Assembly (NCBI RefSeq): GCF_017571495.1
Contig: NZ_JAGETZ010000001.1
Coordinates: 558,001 to 622,000, forward strand
Length of the DNA stretch: 64,000 bases
Origin: Hymenobacter negativus
Lineage (GTDB): Bacteria; Bacteroidota; Bacteroidia; Cytophagales; Hymenobacteraceae
Reading direction: 5' to 3'
The notes beneath the pieces were generated by a model. It was not told where the DNA came from. It was given only the letters and a program-made list of their open reading frames with translations, and made no database searches. Position numbers and translations under genes: made by a program. The stretch's first letter is position 1; every line of letters starts with the position of its first letter. Positions 27,158 to 37,124 of the stretch are shown here, piece after piece.

Positions 27158-27523
27158 CTATTGTGTTGGCGCTTGATACACTAGTTGCGCTCCAGCATGG
27201 GTATAGAGGCTGTAGGCCCACTCGTTTTCGCGGCGAATCAGCACCTGCACGTGCTCGGGGTCTTCCCACTGCACCTGTTGGGAGAGGTGGCGCCGGAACC
27301 CGTCCAAATCGAAATGATTAAAGGAGCCCAGGTACAGGTGCCCCAGTGCGCTTTTGGTCCCGCCGTACCAGCAGTGGAACTCCGAAAGGGCTGCGTTCGG
27401 GGCTTCCACCGACACCAGGTTTACCGTCTGCCCCGGGGACTCGAACGCGTTGACTTCGCGTATGCGGGCCGGTTCGTGCTCCGACCCTGGGAAAATCAGC
27501 AAGACCGTGGTCACAACGCTCAT
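27158..27523 (-). CDS. Hypothetical protein, family A (paralogue of 25595-25924)
   Basis: 121 residues from the ATG at 27523. It shares with the 25595 protein the blocks WYGGTK, GHLYLGSFNHFDLDGF and WEDPEHVQVLIRRENEW. The N-terminal part (TTVLLIFPGSEHEPARIREV) corresponds to the LLIAFSLSEDEEKI segment there. No signal peptide. The frame is open to 27712 but the extension runs into a MITE copy. It sits between R17 and R18, opposite to its paralogue. Two members of one family in one array suggests separate acquisition or duplication. Confidence 0.75.
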   Translation of the reverse strand: MSVVTTVLLIFPGSEHEPARIREVNAFESPGQTVNLVSVEAPNAALSEFHCWYGGTKSALGHLYLGSFNHFDLDGFRRHLSQQVQWEDPEHVQVLIRRENEWAYSLYTHAGAQLVYQAPTQ

Positions 27524-27655
27524 GGGCAAGGCAGGTGGAGGAGAAGGAAGGGCCGAACAGACCGCTAGAGTGCCGCCCCATTGGCCCTCCGCTCTGAAAG
27601 GCGAAAGATAACCTCCACCGGCTCCTGTCAGTAGATGCGTGGTGGCCCGCCCTGC

Positions 27656-27848
27656 GTTCAGCGAAAGGGTGGTGGCTGTTGCAGAAGCCATTCGGCAGTT
27701 CGAAAATAGCATGGATTAGTGACTAAGTAGGCGTAAAAGGCGCGTCTGACAGCCTTTCCAGCTTGTTTAAGCACCTCGAATCCTTCCTTCCTGGGGGGAC
27801 GCAGAGTTCTGCAACAGCCACGGTGGTCTAAATTACCGAGGGTTAAAT
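27656..27848 (+). repeat. Cassette-boundary repeat R18, split by a MITE-like insertion
   Basis: Left half GTTCAGCGAAAGGGTGG (27656-27672), right half CGGTGGTCTAAATTACCG plus AGGGTTAAAT (27821-27848). Interrupted at the same internal position as R16. Confidence 0.75.
27673..27820. mobile_element. MITE-like element, copy B (148 bp)
   Basis: Same terminal repeats as copy A, opposite orientation, 147 of 148 positions identical. Flanked by GGGTGG and CGGTGG, so GGTGG is duplicated. Confidence 0.8.
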
Positions 27849-27874
27849 TGCTGTTCCAAAGCTGCTCCTCACTC

Positions 27875-28444
27875 ATGCTTCGCCGCTTTCCCCTTTATCT
27901 GTCCCTGCTGTTGCTCACGCAATGCAGCAAATGCAAGCGCGACGCCCCCACGCCGCTGCTCCCACAAGACCCACTGAGCCTGTTGCCACCCGAAACCCAG
28001 ACCGGCGCAGGCACTTTTGGCTGCTTGGTCAACGGGATTGCCTACACCACGACGAGTTCGATTGCGGTGTCAGGGGAATGGATTTCTGCGTCCAAACTTG
28101 CCGTTGGGGCAACCTTGTATCCGAACGGGCACCAAGACCAGCTGCTTCGCTCGTTCACGCTCGTGATGAATGGACAATTAACGGCCCCACCGGTGGCGGC
28201 CTTCTCCATCGTTGTCGCCGGCAACCAAGCCGTGTTCACACCCGGCCTGGATCAATTCTACGCCTTCTCGGGCAATGCGACCTGCGCTTATAGAGGAGCC
28301 TTCTTTAAAACGGGGCAAATAGAATTACGACGGTTCGACGGGGTACAACGCATCGCGTCCGGCCGGTTCGCCTTCACGCTGTACGAACCCGGCGGCTGCG
28401 ACACGCTGCGCGTGACCAGTGGCCGCTTCGACGTCAAATTCTAG
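27875..28444 (+). CDS. DUF6252-like lipoprotein
   Basis: 189 residues from the ATG at 27875. Lipoprotein signal MLRRFPLYLSLLLLTQC, with Cys after LLTQ, then a polar linker rich in Pro. The mature start GAGTFGCLVNGIAYTTTSS is the characteristic opening of the Bacteroidota DUF6252 lipoproteins (FGCxVNGxAW/Y). It ends GCDTLRVTSGRFDVKF, also typical. Function unknown; located in the periplasm or on the outer surface. Only gene between R18 and R19. Confidence 0.85.
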   Translation: MLRRFPLYLSLLLLTQCSKCKRDAPTPLLPQDPLSLLPPETQTGAGTFGCLVNGIAYTTTSSIAVSGEWISASKLAVGATLYPNGHQDQLLRSFTLVMNGQLTAPPVAAFSIVVAGNQAVFTPGLDQFYAFSGNATCAYRGAFFKTGQIELRRFDGVQRIASGRFAFTLYEPGGCDTLRVTSGRFDVKF

Positions 28445-28465
28445 CGCCCTAATCGTGACCGTTTC

Positions 28466-28515
28466 GTTCACGAAAATGGTTTTTTAACCGTACTTCGTTT
28501 AAAATTAAGAGCGTA
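28466..28515 (+). repeat. Cassette-boundary repeat R19 (long form)
   Basis: GTTCACGAAAATGGT and ATTAAGAGCGTAA, with an inner stem TTAACCG / CGTTTAA around TACTT, the same loop as in R7. Confidence 0.6.
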
Positions 28516-28543
28516 ATTATGCCCATTCTATCAGCGACAAGGA

Positions 28544-28930
28544 ATGAGCACGTGGAAACAGGATATAGTGGAAATACTGGGGGCATTCAAGGAGGAATCG
28601 GCCTTTGGCGGGGAAGTCTTGCTTCACCTAAACGGGGAGCAGCTTCGTGTCGGGTTTAACGTCAACGAACGCGCCTACCTGCTGTTAAAAAAGCTGGTTT
28701 CGTTTCAACCGTTTGAATCCGTCGCAGCGGGTAAGTACCACTATTTCTTTGCCGGTAGTTACCGCCAGATAGGCGAGGATACGGTGATGACAGGCATCCA
28801 AGTCGTGCAGGACCGGCGGCACAAAAAGTTTGAAATAGAATTGACCAAAGGCTTGCTGGCCAACTTGCGGTGGCTCCAAGAAATCAGCAGTAAAGAGCAG
28901 GTAGAACACCTACTCCGCGTAAGTGGGTAA
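28544..28930 (+). CDS. Hypothetical cytosolic protein
   Basis: 128 residues without signal peptide. A mixed alpha/beta pattern: GGEVLLHLNGEQLRVGFNVN, then KYHYFFAGSYRQIG, then a C-terminal helix LLANLRWLQEISSKEQVEHL. No family recognised. Last gene of the repeat-delimited block, between R19 and R20. Confidence 0.72.
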   Translation: MSTWKQDIVEILGAFKEESAFGGEVLLHLNGEQLRVGFNVNERAYLLLKKLVSFQPFESVAAGKYHYFFAGSYRQIGEDTVMTGIQVVQDRRHKKFEIELTKGLLANLRWLQEISSKEQVEHLLRVSG

Positions 28931-28939
28931 AAGAGCCTA

Positions 28940-28964
28940 GTTCAGCCAAACGGTGGTTTATAAC
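28940..28964 (+). repeat. Cassette-boundary repeat R20 (left half)
   Basis: GTTCAGCCAAACGGTGGT is intact, then TTATAAC; the right arm is missing. It marks the right edge of the array. Confidence 0.5.
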
Positions 28965-29049
28965 ATCCATTATTGGCTGTCCCACGAGCTCTCTCTGCGA
29001 AGGCCACCTTCAACTCGTCAACATACATAAACCTCACGCCACACAGAGA

Positions 29050-29138
29050 GTACCAATCATTTGAAAATAAAAACGAATGGTACCCCGGCAGGCAATGAAC
29101 AGAGGTACCATTCGTTTGAGAACCGAAACGAATGGTAC
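29050..29138. promoter_or_regulatory. Four operator-like half-sites upstream of an HTH gene
   Basis: The 13-14-bp site AAACGAATGGTACC occurs at 29071-29084 and 29126-29138, and as its complement GGTACCATTCGTTT at 29104-29117 and, diverged, at 29050-29063. Orientations alternate and the last copy ends 19 bp before the HTH start codon, as expected for an autoregulatory operator. Confidence 0.6.
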
Positions 29139-29157
29139 TCTCCGTCGCCAAGTCCTT

Positions 29158-29394
29158 ATGCCACGTCATGCTTTGCCTTCCAGTTCGTTGTCGGCAGCTG
29201 TGCGGGGCCGGCTTGGTATCTCGCGGGAAGAGCTGGGCGACCTGCTGGAGGTGACTGTATCGCAGGTGGGCCATGTGGAATGCGGACGGCGCAGCTACTC
29301 AGCCCGAGCCCAGGCACGGCTGCTGCGGCTGGCCGAGTTGCTGCCCGCTGCCCTGCCGGCTGAAGCCGCCCCGCCCGGCCCCACACTAGCGTAA
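29158..29394 (+). CDS. XRE-like helix-turn-helix protein, probably truncated
   Basis: 78 codons from the ATG at 29158. It holds a compact HTH: LGISREELGDLLEVTVSQVG then HVECGRRSYS and a helix RAQARLLRLAELLP. The pattern is that of XRE/lambda-repressor DNA-binding domains. The frame ends at a TAA at 29392. The same frame stays open after it for 110 more codons with family-like sequence, so the protein is probably the N-terminal part of a longer regulator. The four repeated half-sites directly upstream suggest self-regulation. Confidence 0.75.
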   Translation: MPRHALPSSSLSAAVRGRLGISREELGDLLEVTVSQVGHVECGRRSYSARAQARLLRLAELLPAALPAEAAPPGPTLA

Positions 29395-29727
29395 GCTACC
29401 GCCCTGTGCGCCCGCTTGCGCAGCTGCCGCCACGAGGCCCGGAAGGTGCGAGCGCAGCAGGATGCCTGGCCGGTGCAGGAAGCCGCGTTGCGGCGACGGC
29501 GGCAGGCGCTGGCGGCCCTGAGCACCGCCCTGGCTACCCCCCTCCCCGGTCCTCCCGACCCGGCGGCCGACCCCACCCGCGAACGCGCTTGGCTGGAGCT
29601 ATTAGAACTGGCCACCGTTCGCCTCGCCCGCCAGCTGCCCAGCCCCACGGCGCGGGCCCTGTTGGCGCTACGCCTGCGTCTGCTCGACGAAGAGGCTACC
29701 ACGCTGGTAGAGCTGCTGGGGACCTGA
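29395..29727 (+). pseudogene. C-terminal part of the HTH regulator after an in-frame stop
   Basis: In the same frame as the HTH gene, codons after the TAA read ATALCARLRSCRHEARKVRA and then an Arg/Ala/Leu-rich helical domain ending in EEATTLVELLGT. There is no good start codon of its own (only TTG at 29416). A single nonsense change from a 190-residue protein is the simplest explanation; programmed readthrough is the less likely alternative. Confidence 0.5.
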
Positions 29728-29926
29728 ACATCAGGCAGGGCGTAGTATTCCGCGTACGCCAGTTGTCGACCTAAGCACAAATTGACAAATGGCCTATGCT
29801 AAGCTACTGGTAGCCATTGGCAATAGCCACTGTAAATAGTTGTACTCACCACGCAATATTAAAATATTTTAGTCCGTTGATGCCGCACCCTGTTGCAGAG
29901 CTCACTTAATCCCCAATCCCTTTCTT

Positions 29927-30340
29927 ATGGCTCTGTCCGTAAACCTGCTAACCACTACTGCCCAGTGCGACGCCATTATTGCCACCCTTGATGAGCGGCT
30001 GCGCATCATCACCAAGCGCGAAGGGGATTTTGACTACCAGCGCGACAACGCCACCGACGACGCCACCAACGTAAGCGCCCGCCTGGTCCGGCTAACCAGC
30101 AAAATCACGGAACTCACGTCCTCCCTGGCCACCCAAACGCCCGGCACCGACGAGCACCGCCGCACCGACGAGGAGCTTACCGATGCCCAGTACGAGCAAA
30201 AGAAGCGTTCCTTCCGTCAGGCTGACCGGGAGCCCGTGTACCTGGTGCTGCGCGAAGTAGACGTGGACGATGCCCAGGGCCGCATTGCCCGCCTCACGAC
30301 CAGCCGCACCGCCGTAGTCACCCGCCGCGCCGAGCTATAG
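29927..30340 (+). CDS. Coiled-coil hypothetical protein
   Basis: 137 residues, highly charged and helical (LLTTTAQCDAIIATLDERLR, then LVRLTSKITELTSSLATQ). No membrane segment or signal peptide. Similar small coiled-coil proteins are common single genes in Hymenobacter-type genomes, function unknown. An extraordinary 91-bp inverted repeat follows the stop codon. Confidence 0.75.
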   Translation: MALSVNLLTTTAQCDAIIATLDERLRIITKREGDFDYQRDNATDDATNVSARLVRLTSKITELTSSLATQTPGTDEHRRTDEELTDAQYEQKKRSFRQADREPVYLVLREVDVDDAQGRIARLTTSRTAVVTRRAEL

Positions 30341-30346
30341 GCCCAC

Positions 30347-30437
30347 CCCGCTCAAACCAATTGAGGTAGCCGAACGGATACCCCCGGGACTGTTGTCCGG
30401 GCGTATTCGTTCGGCTACCTCAATTGGTTTGAGCGGG
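30347..30437. repeat. 91-bp near-perfect inverted repeat
   Basis: The two arms are 35 bp with one mismatch (start CCCGCTCAAACCAATTGAGG), then an inner GGAC/GTCC pair around TGTT. There is no T-run on either side, so it is not an ordinary terminator. Confidence 0.85.
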
Positions 30438-30530
30438 CGCTGAAATTGTGATGCGTGCCAGGGCCGTGCAACTACGACTGTGAAACAACTGGTTCGATGG
30501 CTGCTTGGAGTAGTTTCGGAACTGGTATAC

Positions 30531-30580
30531 AGGGCGCAGTAGTGGGGGCGCGGACTACTGCGTCCCCACTACTGCGCCCT
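30531..30580. repeat. 50-bp hairpin, 17-bp perfect stem
   Basis: AGGGCGCAGTAGTGGGG pairs with CCCCACTACTGCGCCCT around 16 nt. It lies between the 91-bp inverted repeat and the stop codon of the lipase gene (minus strand). Confidence 0.8.
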
Positions 30581-30594
30581 GGTGCAGCAACTGC

Positions 30595-31680
30595 TTAGGC
30601 GGCTACGGGTTGCAGGTGCATCGATTTTGCCTTCGTCATGCGCGGGGCCAGCTTCGCGACGATGTCATCGGCGTTGATGATGAACATAAACAGGTAGTGG
30701 ATGCAGGTATGCTGATACGAGGCTTGGTTGAACCAATCGGAGAAGGTGTTGCTCAGGTACTCATCGGTCAGCGGGTAGGGCATGGTCGTGATGGTGCTCT
30801 GCGGGGCGTAGGGCGAGGTTACGGAGGCCGCAATGGTGATGGCCACGCCCTCCAGGAGCTCCTGCAGGTTAATGAACGTGTCGGCGAGGTAGATGTGGGC
30901 CGCCTCGGGGTTGGGCGAGAACATATCCGACACGCCGTTGATGCGCGACTGCACCGGAAACTTCGGGATGATGTCGTTGTCGATTTCGTAGTGGAACGAC
31001 CGGTTGGTGGGAAACTTGCTGTCCAAATCGGCCGCAAAGTCCTTGTTGCCGGCCGCCGGGGCCGCGAAGGTATAGAGGTAGTTGTTGCTGTTCGAGAGCC
31101 CATCGGCTTTCAGCTGGTAGGCAAAGTAGGAGGCATATGTGTTAGCAATATTGCCGCCCAGGCTGTGCCCGGTGATGTACACCGGATGGCCCTGCGCCAC
31201 CGCGTTTTGCTTGAGGTAGTCGTAGGCAGTCAGGCCGCTGCCCATGATATCCTCGGCAGTCAGCAGGTTGCTAAACGCCGTCATCGTGCCGGAGGCTACG
31301 TAGGCCGCGCCCGCCGCGTAAGGCCACGGCGCCTGGCTATACACGTCGAAATCTTCCAGCAGCCAGTTGGCAATTACGCCCCAGTTGAGGACGATGGAGC
31401 CATTCACTTCAAACGGCAGCGAGCCGCGCACCGCCAGGAAGAACTGGTTGTCGGGCGTCCGGGCGATGTAGGCGTAGTTATCGTCGGCCGTTTGGTTGGA
31501 GCTCCACACCACCTCGCACTTCGGGTAGTAGCTGGTCTGAAAATTCCAGACCGCGGTCTGGATGTTGTACACCCCGAGATTGTTCGGGTCCTTCTGGTCG
31601 GGATTGTCGGTGTAGGCAGCAAAGCACAACAGTACTGCCAAGGGCACCTGGGGGTTGGGAACGGTTGCTTCAGGGCTCAT
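30595..31680 (-). CDS. Class 3 lipase family protein
   Basis: 361 residues. The nucleophile elbow HPVYITGHSLGGNIANTYAS is the GxSxG motif with Ser in GHSLG. Upstream the oxyanion-type stretch NQFFLAVRGSLPFEVNG is visible, and downstream Asp/His candidates lie in NDIIPKFP and the C-terminal YQHTCIHYLF. The domain fits fungal-lipase-like class 3 enzymes (acylglycerol hydrolysis). No signal peptide is obvious, so the site of action is uncertain. A Bacteroidota-type promoter precedes it. Confidence 0.9.
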   Translation of the reverse strand: MSPEATVPNPQVPLAVLLCFAAYTDNPDQKDPNNLGVYNIQTAVWNFQTSYYPKCEVVWSSNQTADDNYAYIARTPDNQFFLAVRGSLPFEVNGSIVLNWGVIANWLLEDFDVYSQAPWPYAAGAAYVASGTMTAFSNLLTAEDIMGSGLTAYDYLKQNAVAQGHPVYITGHSLGGNIANTYASYFAYQLKADGLSNSNNYLYTFAAPAAGNKDFAADLDSKFPTNRSFHYEIDNDIIPKFPVQSRINGVSDMFSPNPEAAHIYLADTFINLQELLEGVAITIAASVTSPYAPQSTITTMPYPLTDEYLSNTFSDWFNQASYQHTCIHYLFMFIINADDIVAKLAPRMTKAKSMHLQPVAA

Positions 31681-31712
31681 AGGATTTAGGGTAAACGGTT
31701 GATTACTAAACC

Positions 31713-31738
31713 CAAAACTATAGCCTCACTTTTGGCAA
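31713..31738 (-). promoter_or_regulatory. Promoter of the lipase gene
   Basis: On the minus strand a -33-like TTGC (31735-31738) and a -7 box TAGTTTTG (31713-31720) are about 14 bp apart, roughly 33 bp upstream of the start codon. Spacing is shorter than usual. Confidence 0.4.
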
Positions 31739-31961
31739 CGCAACCGTATTCCTACGCTACTCAGACAGGTAATTTTACCTGATTTTCAACGGGCTCTTGG
31801 CCGGCACCCAGTCGCTTTGTCCCCGCCAGGATGGCTCTCCGGCCTAAAGTGGCCCGGTCCCTCACCCCCACAACTGATTCTGCATGGTAGCGCGACCAGC
31901 CTCCACGCAACCCCAGTGGCGCAGTAGCGGTCAACCCCGAGTACCCTTAATTCCTGGTTTT

Positions 31962-32315
31962 ATGAAACGTACTCGTCTTACCATCTGGCTGCTCAGCGGG
32001 TTGTGCAGCATCACCGCCGCCAGCTGCTCCTGCAAGGAGAAGTCCGACCCCGAACCGGAACAGACCACCGTAAAGGTCAGCTACGCCCAAACCTACTGCT
32101 CCGACCGCTGGGGCCAGGCCCAAGGCACCCAACAACTCGCTGCCGTGGCAACGGCGTATCTGGCCCAGCAGGGCATCACGCTCTACCAGCCCCGAGCCAG
32201 TGCAAAGTATCCGGCAGCCGTTTGCAATGCCTGCTCCTGCACCACCGGCCTGGTGCTGGAAGGCACCGTAAGCCCCGCCGACCTGGCAGCCGTGCAGGCG
32301 TTGGGCTTCCAGTAA
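31962..32315 (+). CDS. Small Cys-containing lipoprotein-like protein
   Basis: 117 residues from the ATG at 31962. Signal MKRTRLTIWLLSGLCSITAA followed by SCSCKEKSDPEPEQ, so lipidation is plausible. The mature part carries VKVSYAQTYCSDRWGQ and VCNACSCTTGLVLEGTV, a C-x2-C-x-C cluster that may bind metal or form disulfides. It ends SPADLAAVQALGFQ. No family named. Confidence 0.75.
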   Translation: MKRTRLTIWLLSGLCSITAASCSCKEKSDPEPEQTTVKVSYAQTYCSDRWGQAQGTQQLAAVATAYLAQQGITLYQPRASAKYPAAVCNACSCTTGLVLEGTVSPADLAAVQALGFQ

Positions 32316-32458
32316 GCCTTCCGATTTTTTAACCATCCGTACCGAATCAGAAACGCTCCGATTGGCGTCTCTGCTTCGGGCTGGCGGCCTGCCTGATATC
32401 TGGCTCCCATCTCCATTGAAGTGAGGCTGGGGATGAGGCCGCGCCGGTTGTACCGGAG

Positions 32459-32767
32459 CTACTTGGCGAGCAGAATGGATTTCCGTAATTCTTCCTGCTC
32501 TTCCGCCGGCAGGTAGTTCTGCCGAAACAGATGGTCGTGGCAGACGTGCATCCGGCCTTCGGGCTCGGTAATTACCCAATCGCCGGCAAATAGCGTGAAA
32601 CGGCCTTGGGGCGTGATGAGGTAGGCGTGCGGTGGACTTGGCAGCAGGCCGTCGCCACCGGGGTGGCTGGGGCTTTCATCGGCCACCCCGGTCAGGTGCT
32701 GGCCGGGAAACCACTGGGCCGCAGCTACCGGGGAACCATTGGAGCGCTGATGAATAAAAAAGGACAT
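32459..32767 (-). CDS. Small hypothetical protein
   Basis: 102 residues from the ATG at 32767. Contains YLITPQGRFTLFAGDWVITE and MHVCHDHLFRQNYLPAEEQE. The pattern resembles the small phage or host proteins with a PGYR-like beta fold, but I cannot name the family. Start at 32767 avoids a hydrophobic, non-homologous extension. Confidence 0.65.
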   Translation of the reverse strand: MSFFIHQRSNGSPVAAAQWFPGQHLTGVADESPSHPGGDGLLPSPPHAYLITPQGRFTLFAGDWVITEPEGRMHVCHDHLFRQNYLPAEEQEELRKSILLAK

Positions 32768-33216
32768 GGCGGGGAAATAACGACACGCTAACAACAGGGC
32801 ACCAATGATTGGCACCCTATTTTTAACACAAGATTAATGGGCATGAAATGAATGTTTTATGAGGCAGCAAGCAGCCGCTGCATTCATTTTCTCTACATCT
32901 GAATGGCGCGACTTTGCACCTGCAGTCTGGCTGCTCAGGAACTCAGCCAGAACATACAAGGCCCGTATTTAGAACGTCATGCAGCGCGGAGCACAGCATC
33001 TTTACTGCGTTAGTAATTGATTTTACTAGTGCGGTAGCCATGCGTTGCTCCACGGTGCATGACGTTTCTTTTTCGTGCCGGATGACCTCCTGAACCGCTT
33101 TATTGTTAAAAAACTATCCCGACCTTCCCAAAACTTTCGTGCTGATTTCGGGCTTTCCTGACCAGTTTTTTCCCTGCTGCCGTACTTACGACTCCAACCT
33201 TAACCCCTGAACTTCG
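32768..33216. other. Intergenic region upstream of gnd, with a REP-like element
   Basis: About 450 bp without a gene. It contains the REP-like inverted repeat at 32973-33066 and a weak -7-like site (GCGACTTTGC near 32908-32917). The promoter of gnd must lie here. Confidence 0.6.
32973..33066. repeat. REP-like inverted repeat (CGTCATG family)
   Basis: AACGTCATGCAGCGCGGAGC at the left and its near complement ending GCATGACGTT at the right, with inner pairing ACTGCGTTAGTAA / TTACTAGTGCGGT. Related elements lie at 34743-34848, 46751-46782 and 48421-48636. Confidence 0.65.
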
Positions 33217-34716
<1,500 letters not shown>

Positions 34717-34742
34717 CCGATTAGAACGTCATGCGTAGTCTG

Positions 34743-34848
34743 CCTGTCATCCCGAGCAGCGCGAAGGACCTTATCACAGCTAAACAGCTTGCAGTAAATC
34801 AGCTGGTACAAACGTAATAAGGCCCTTCGCTACGCTCGGGATGACAGG
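34743..34848. repeat. REP-like inverted repeat between gnd and zwf
   Basis: CCTGTCATCCCGAGC and CGAAGGACCTTAT on the left pair with ATAAGGCCCTTCG and GCTCGGGATGACAGG on the right. Same family as 48421-48636. Confidence 0.75.
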
Positions 34849-34884
34849 CGATTTTTCCCTTCTCCTCCCCTCTGCACCTAACCA

Positions 34885-36399
34885 ATGAGTACCAAAACCA
34901 CTATTCCGCCCACCGTTTTCGTCATCTTCGGCGGCACCGGCGATTTGAACGCCCGCAAGCTCACGCCGGCTTTATATAACCTGTTTCTGGATGGCTGGCT
35001 GCCCGCGCAGTTTGCCATCATTGGCACGGGCCGCTCCAAGCTCACCGACGAGGAGTTCCGCACCAACCTGCTGGCCGATGTCAATCAATTTTCGCGTAGC
35101 GGCAAGGCCAAAAAAGAGGCCTGGGATAAGTTTGCGCCACATATCAATTACCAAGTGGCCGACGTGAAAGCGCCGGAGGCCTACGAGGAATTTGGCCAGC
35201 GCATTGCAGGCTTCGAGAAAGAATGGAATGCCCCAGCCAATGTCATTTACTACCTGGCGGTGGCTCCGGAGTTCTTCCCGATTATTGCCACGGGCGTGGC
35301 CAAAAGCCACGCGGGCACCGACCCGGCCCGCGTCCGCATCGTGATTGAGAAGCCGTTCGGGCACGATTTGGAGTCGGCCCGGGCCCTGAACCAACTGCTG
35401 GCCGAGCACTATGAAGAGCGCCAGATTTACCGCATCGACCACTATCTGGGCAAGGAGACGGTGCAGAACATCATGGCCTTTCGCTTCGCCAACGCCATTA
35501 TGGAGCCGCTCTGGAACCGCAATACCATTGAGCACGTCCAGATTTCGGTGACCGAGCAGCTGGGTGTGGGCGAGCGCACGGGCTACTACGACGGCTCCGG
35601 CGCCCTGCGCGACATGATTCAGAACCACCTGCTGCAGTTGCTGTGCCTGGTGGCCATGGAACCGCCCGTGAATTTTACCGCCGATGAGGTGCGCAACCGC
35701 AAGGTGGACGTGCTGCGTGCCATGCGCCGCTTCACCCCCGAAATGGTGCGCGAGTCGGCCGTACGCGGGCAGTATGGCCCCGGCTGGATTGAGGGAAAAC
35801 AGGTGCCCGGCTACCGCGAGGAAAAGGACGCCAACCCCACTTCGAGCACCGAAACCTTCGCGGCCGTGAAGTTTTTTGTCGACAACTGGCGCTGGCAGGG
35901 CGTGCCGTTTTACCTGCGCACCGGCAAGCGCCTGCACCGCTCGGCATCCATCATCACCATCCAGTTTAAGGACGTGCCGCACGTCATCTTCCCGGCCGAA
36001 ACCGTGGAGGGCTGGCGCAAAAACCGCTTGGTTATCAGCATTCAGCCCGAGATGAGCATCCGGCTTCAGGTGCAGGCCAAGCGCCCCGGCCTCGACATGA
36101 TGCTCAACACCGTGGACATGGTGTTCGACTACCAAGGTACCTATACCAACGAAACGCCCGAGGCCTACGAAACCCTGTTGCTCGACACCATGCTCGGCGA
36201 CCAAACGCTGTTCATGCGCGGCGACCAAGTGGAGGAAGCCTGGGATTTGGTGATGCCCATCCTCACTTCCTGGCAGAACCGGCCTAGCCTGAGCTTCCCC
36301 AACTACTCGGCCGACTCGTGGGGCCCGGAAGTGGCCGAAGCCCTCGTGGCCCGCGACGGTTTCCACTGGTTCACCCTGCCCCTCAACGGAAAGAAATAG
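34885..36399 (+). CDS. zwf: Glucose-6-phosphate 1-dehydrogenase
   Basis: 504 residues. Oxidises glucose 6-phosphate to 6-phosphogluconolactone with NADP. N-terminal [20 protein letters not shown] (GxxGDLxxRKL), catalytic signature [20 protein letters not shown] with the Asp-His pair, and C-terminal domain with [19 protein letters not shown]. Length matches the bacterial enzyme. Two bases separate it from pgl, so they are translationally coupled. Confidence 0.97.
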   Translation: MSTKTTIPPTVFVIFGGTGDLNARKLTPALYNLFLDGWLPAQFAIIGTGRSKLTDEEFRTNLLADVNQFSRSGKAKKEAWDKFAPHINYQVADVKAPEAYEEFGQRIAGFEKEWNAPANVIYYLAVAPEFFPIIATGVAKSHAGTDPARVRIVIEKPFGHDLESARALNQLLAEHYEERQIYRIDHYLGKETVQNIMAFRFANAIMEPLWNRNTIEHVQISVTEQLGVGERTGYYDGSGALRDMIQNHLLQLLCLVAMEPPVNFTADEVRNRKVDVLRAMRRFTPEMVRESAVRGQYGPGWIEGKQVPGYREEKDANPTSSTETFAAVKFFVDNWRWQGVPFYLRTGKRLHRSASIITIQFKDVPHVIFPAETVEGWRKNRLVISIQPEMSIRLQVQAKRPGLDMMLNTVDMVFDYQGTYTNETPEAYETLLLDTMLGDQTLFMRGDQVEEAWDLVMPILTSWQNRPSLSFPNYSADSWGPEVAEALVARDGFHWFTLPLNGKK

Positions 36400-36401
36400 C
36401 C

Positions 36402-37124
36402 ATGCCCCAACACGTTTTCGATTCGGTAGAGGAAGTTTTGCACCAGCTGGCCGACTTCTTCGTGGCGCAAGCTCATGAGGCCGTTGCGGCGCGGGGCCGT
36501 TTTTCGGTGGCCCTCTCCGGCGGCAGCTCACCCAAAAAGCTGTACGAGCTGCTGGCCTCGCCCGCTTACCGCGAGCGGGTGCCGTGGGCGCAGGTGTTTT
36601 TCTTTTTCGGCGATGAGCGCAACGTGCCCGCCACCGACCCGCAAAGCAACTACCTGATGGCCAAAACCGCCCTGCTGGCCCCGCTTGGCATCCCCACGGC
36701 CCAGGTTTTTCCGGTGAATACCGAACTCCCACCCGCAGAAGCTGCGCAAGCCTACACCAAGACTGTCAACGACTTTTTTGGTTCCGAGCCGGCCCGCTTC
36801 GACCTCGTGCTGCTGGGCTTGGGCGACAATTCACACACGGCCTCACTCTTCCCGCACACCAGCGTGCTGCACGTAAGCACTGCCAGCACAGAGGCCGTTT
36901 TCGTGGAGGAGTTGAACGCCGACCGCATTACGCTAACCGCTCCTTTGATTAACCAGGCCCGCGCCGTGGCTTTCCTGGTTTTCGGTGCCGATAAGGCGGC
37001 CGCTGTCCGGCGGGTAATACAGGGCGAGCGAAATAGTGAGGAATACCCCGCGCAGCTTATCGCCCCCGCAGCAGGCGAAGCCGATTGGTTTCTGGATAAG
37101 CCGGCTGCCTCGGAGTTGGTTTAA
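36402..37124 (+). CDS. pgl: 6-phosphogluconolactonase (DevB type)
   Basis: 240 residues. Hydrolyses 6-phosphogluconolactone. Start at ATG 36402, 2 bp after the zwf stop. Motifs: FSVALSGGSSPKKLYELLAS, VFFFFGDERNVPATDPQSN and LVLLGLGDNSHTASLFP, the NagB/DevB-type lactonase set. It completes the oxidative branch together with gnd and zwf. A second lactonase of a different fold is encoded at 38272. Confidence 0.96.
   Translation: MPQHVFDSVEEVLHQLADFFVAQAHEAVAARGRFSVALSGGSSPKKLYELLASPAYRERVPWAQVFFFFGDERNVPATDPQSNYLMAKTALLAPLGIPTAQVFPVNTELPPAEAAQAYTKTVNDFFGSEPARFDLVLLGLGDNSHTASLFPHTSVLHVSTASTEAVFVEELNADRITLTAPLINQARAVAFLVFGADKAAAVRRVIQGERNSEEYPAQLIAPAAGEADWFLDKPAASELV

Noticed and set aside
34972..36732. 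Long open frame (586 codons) on the minus strand opposite zwf and pgl
   Set aside because: It is antisense to two certain genes and has no family signal; a GC-rich codon shadow.
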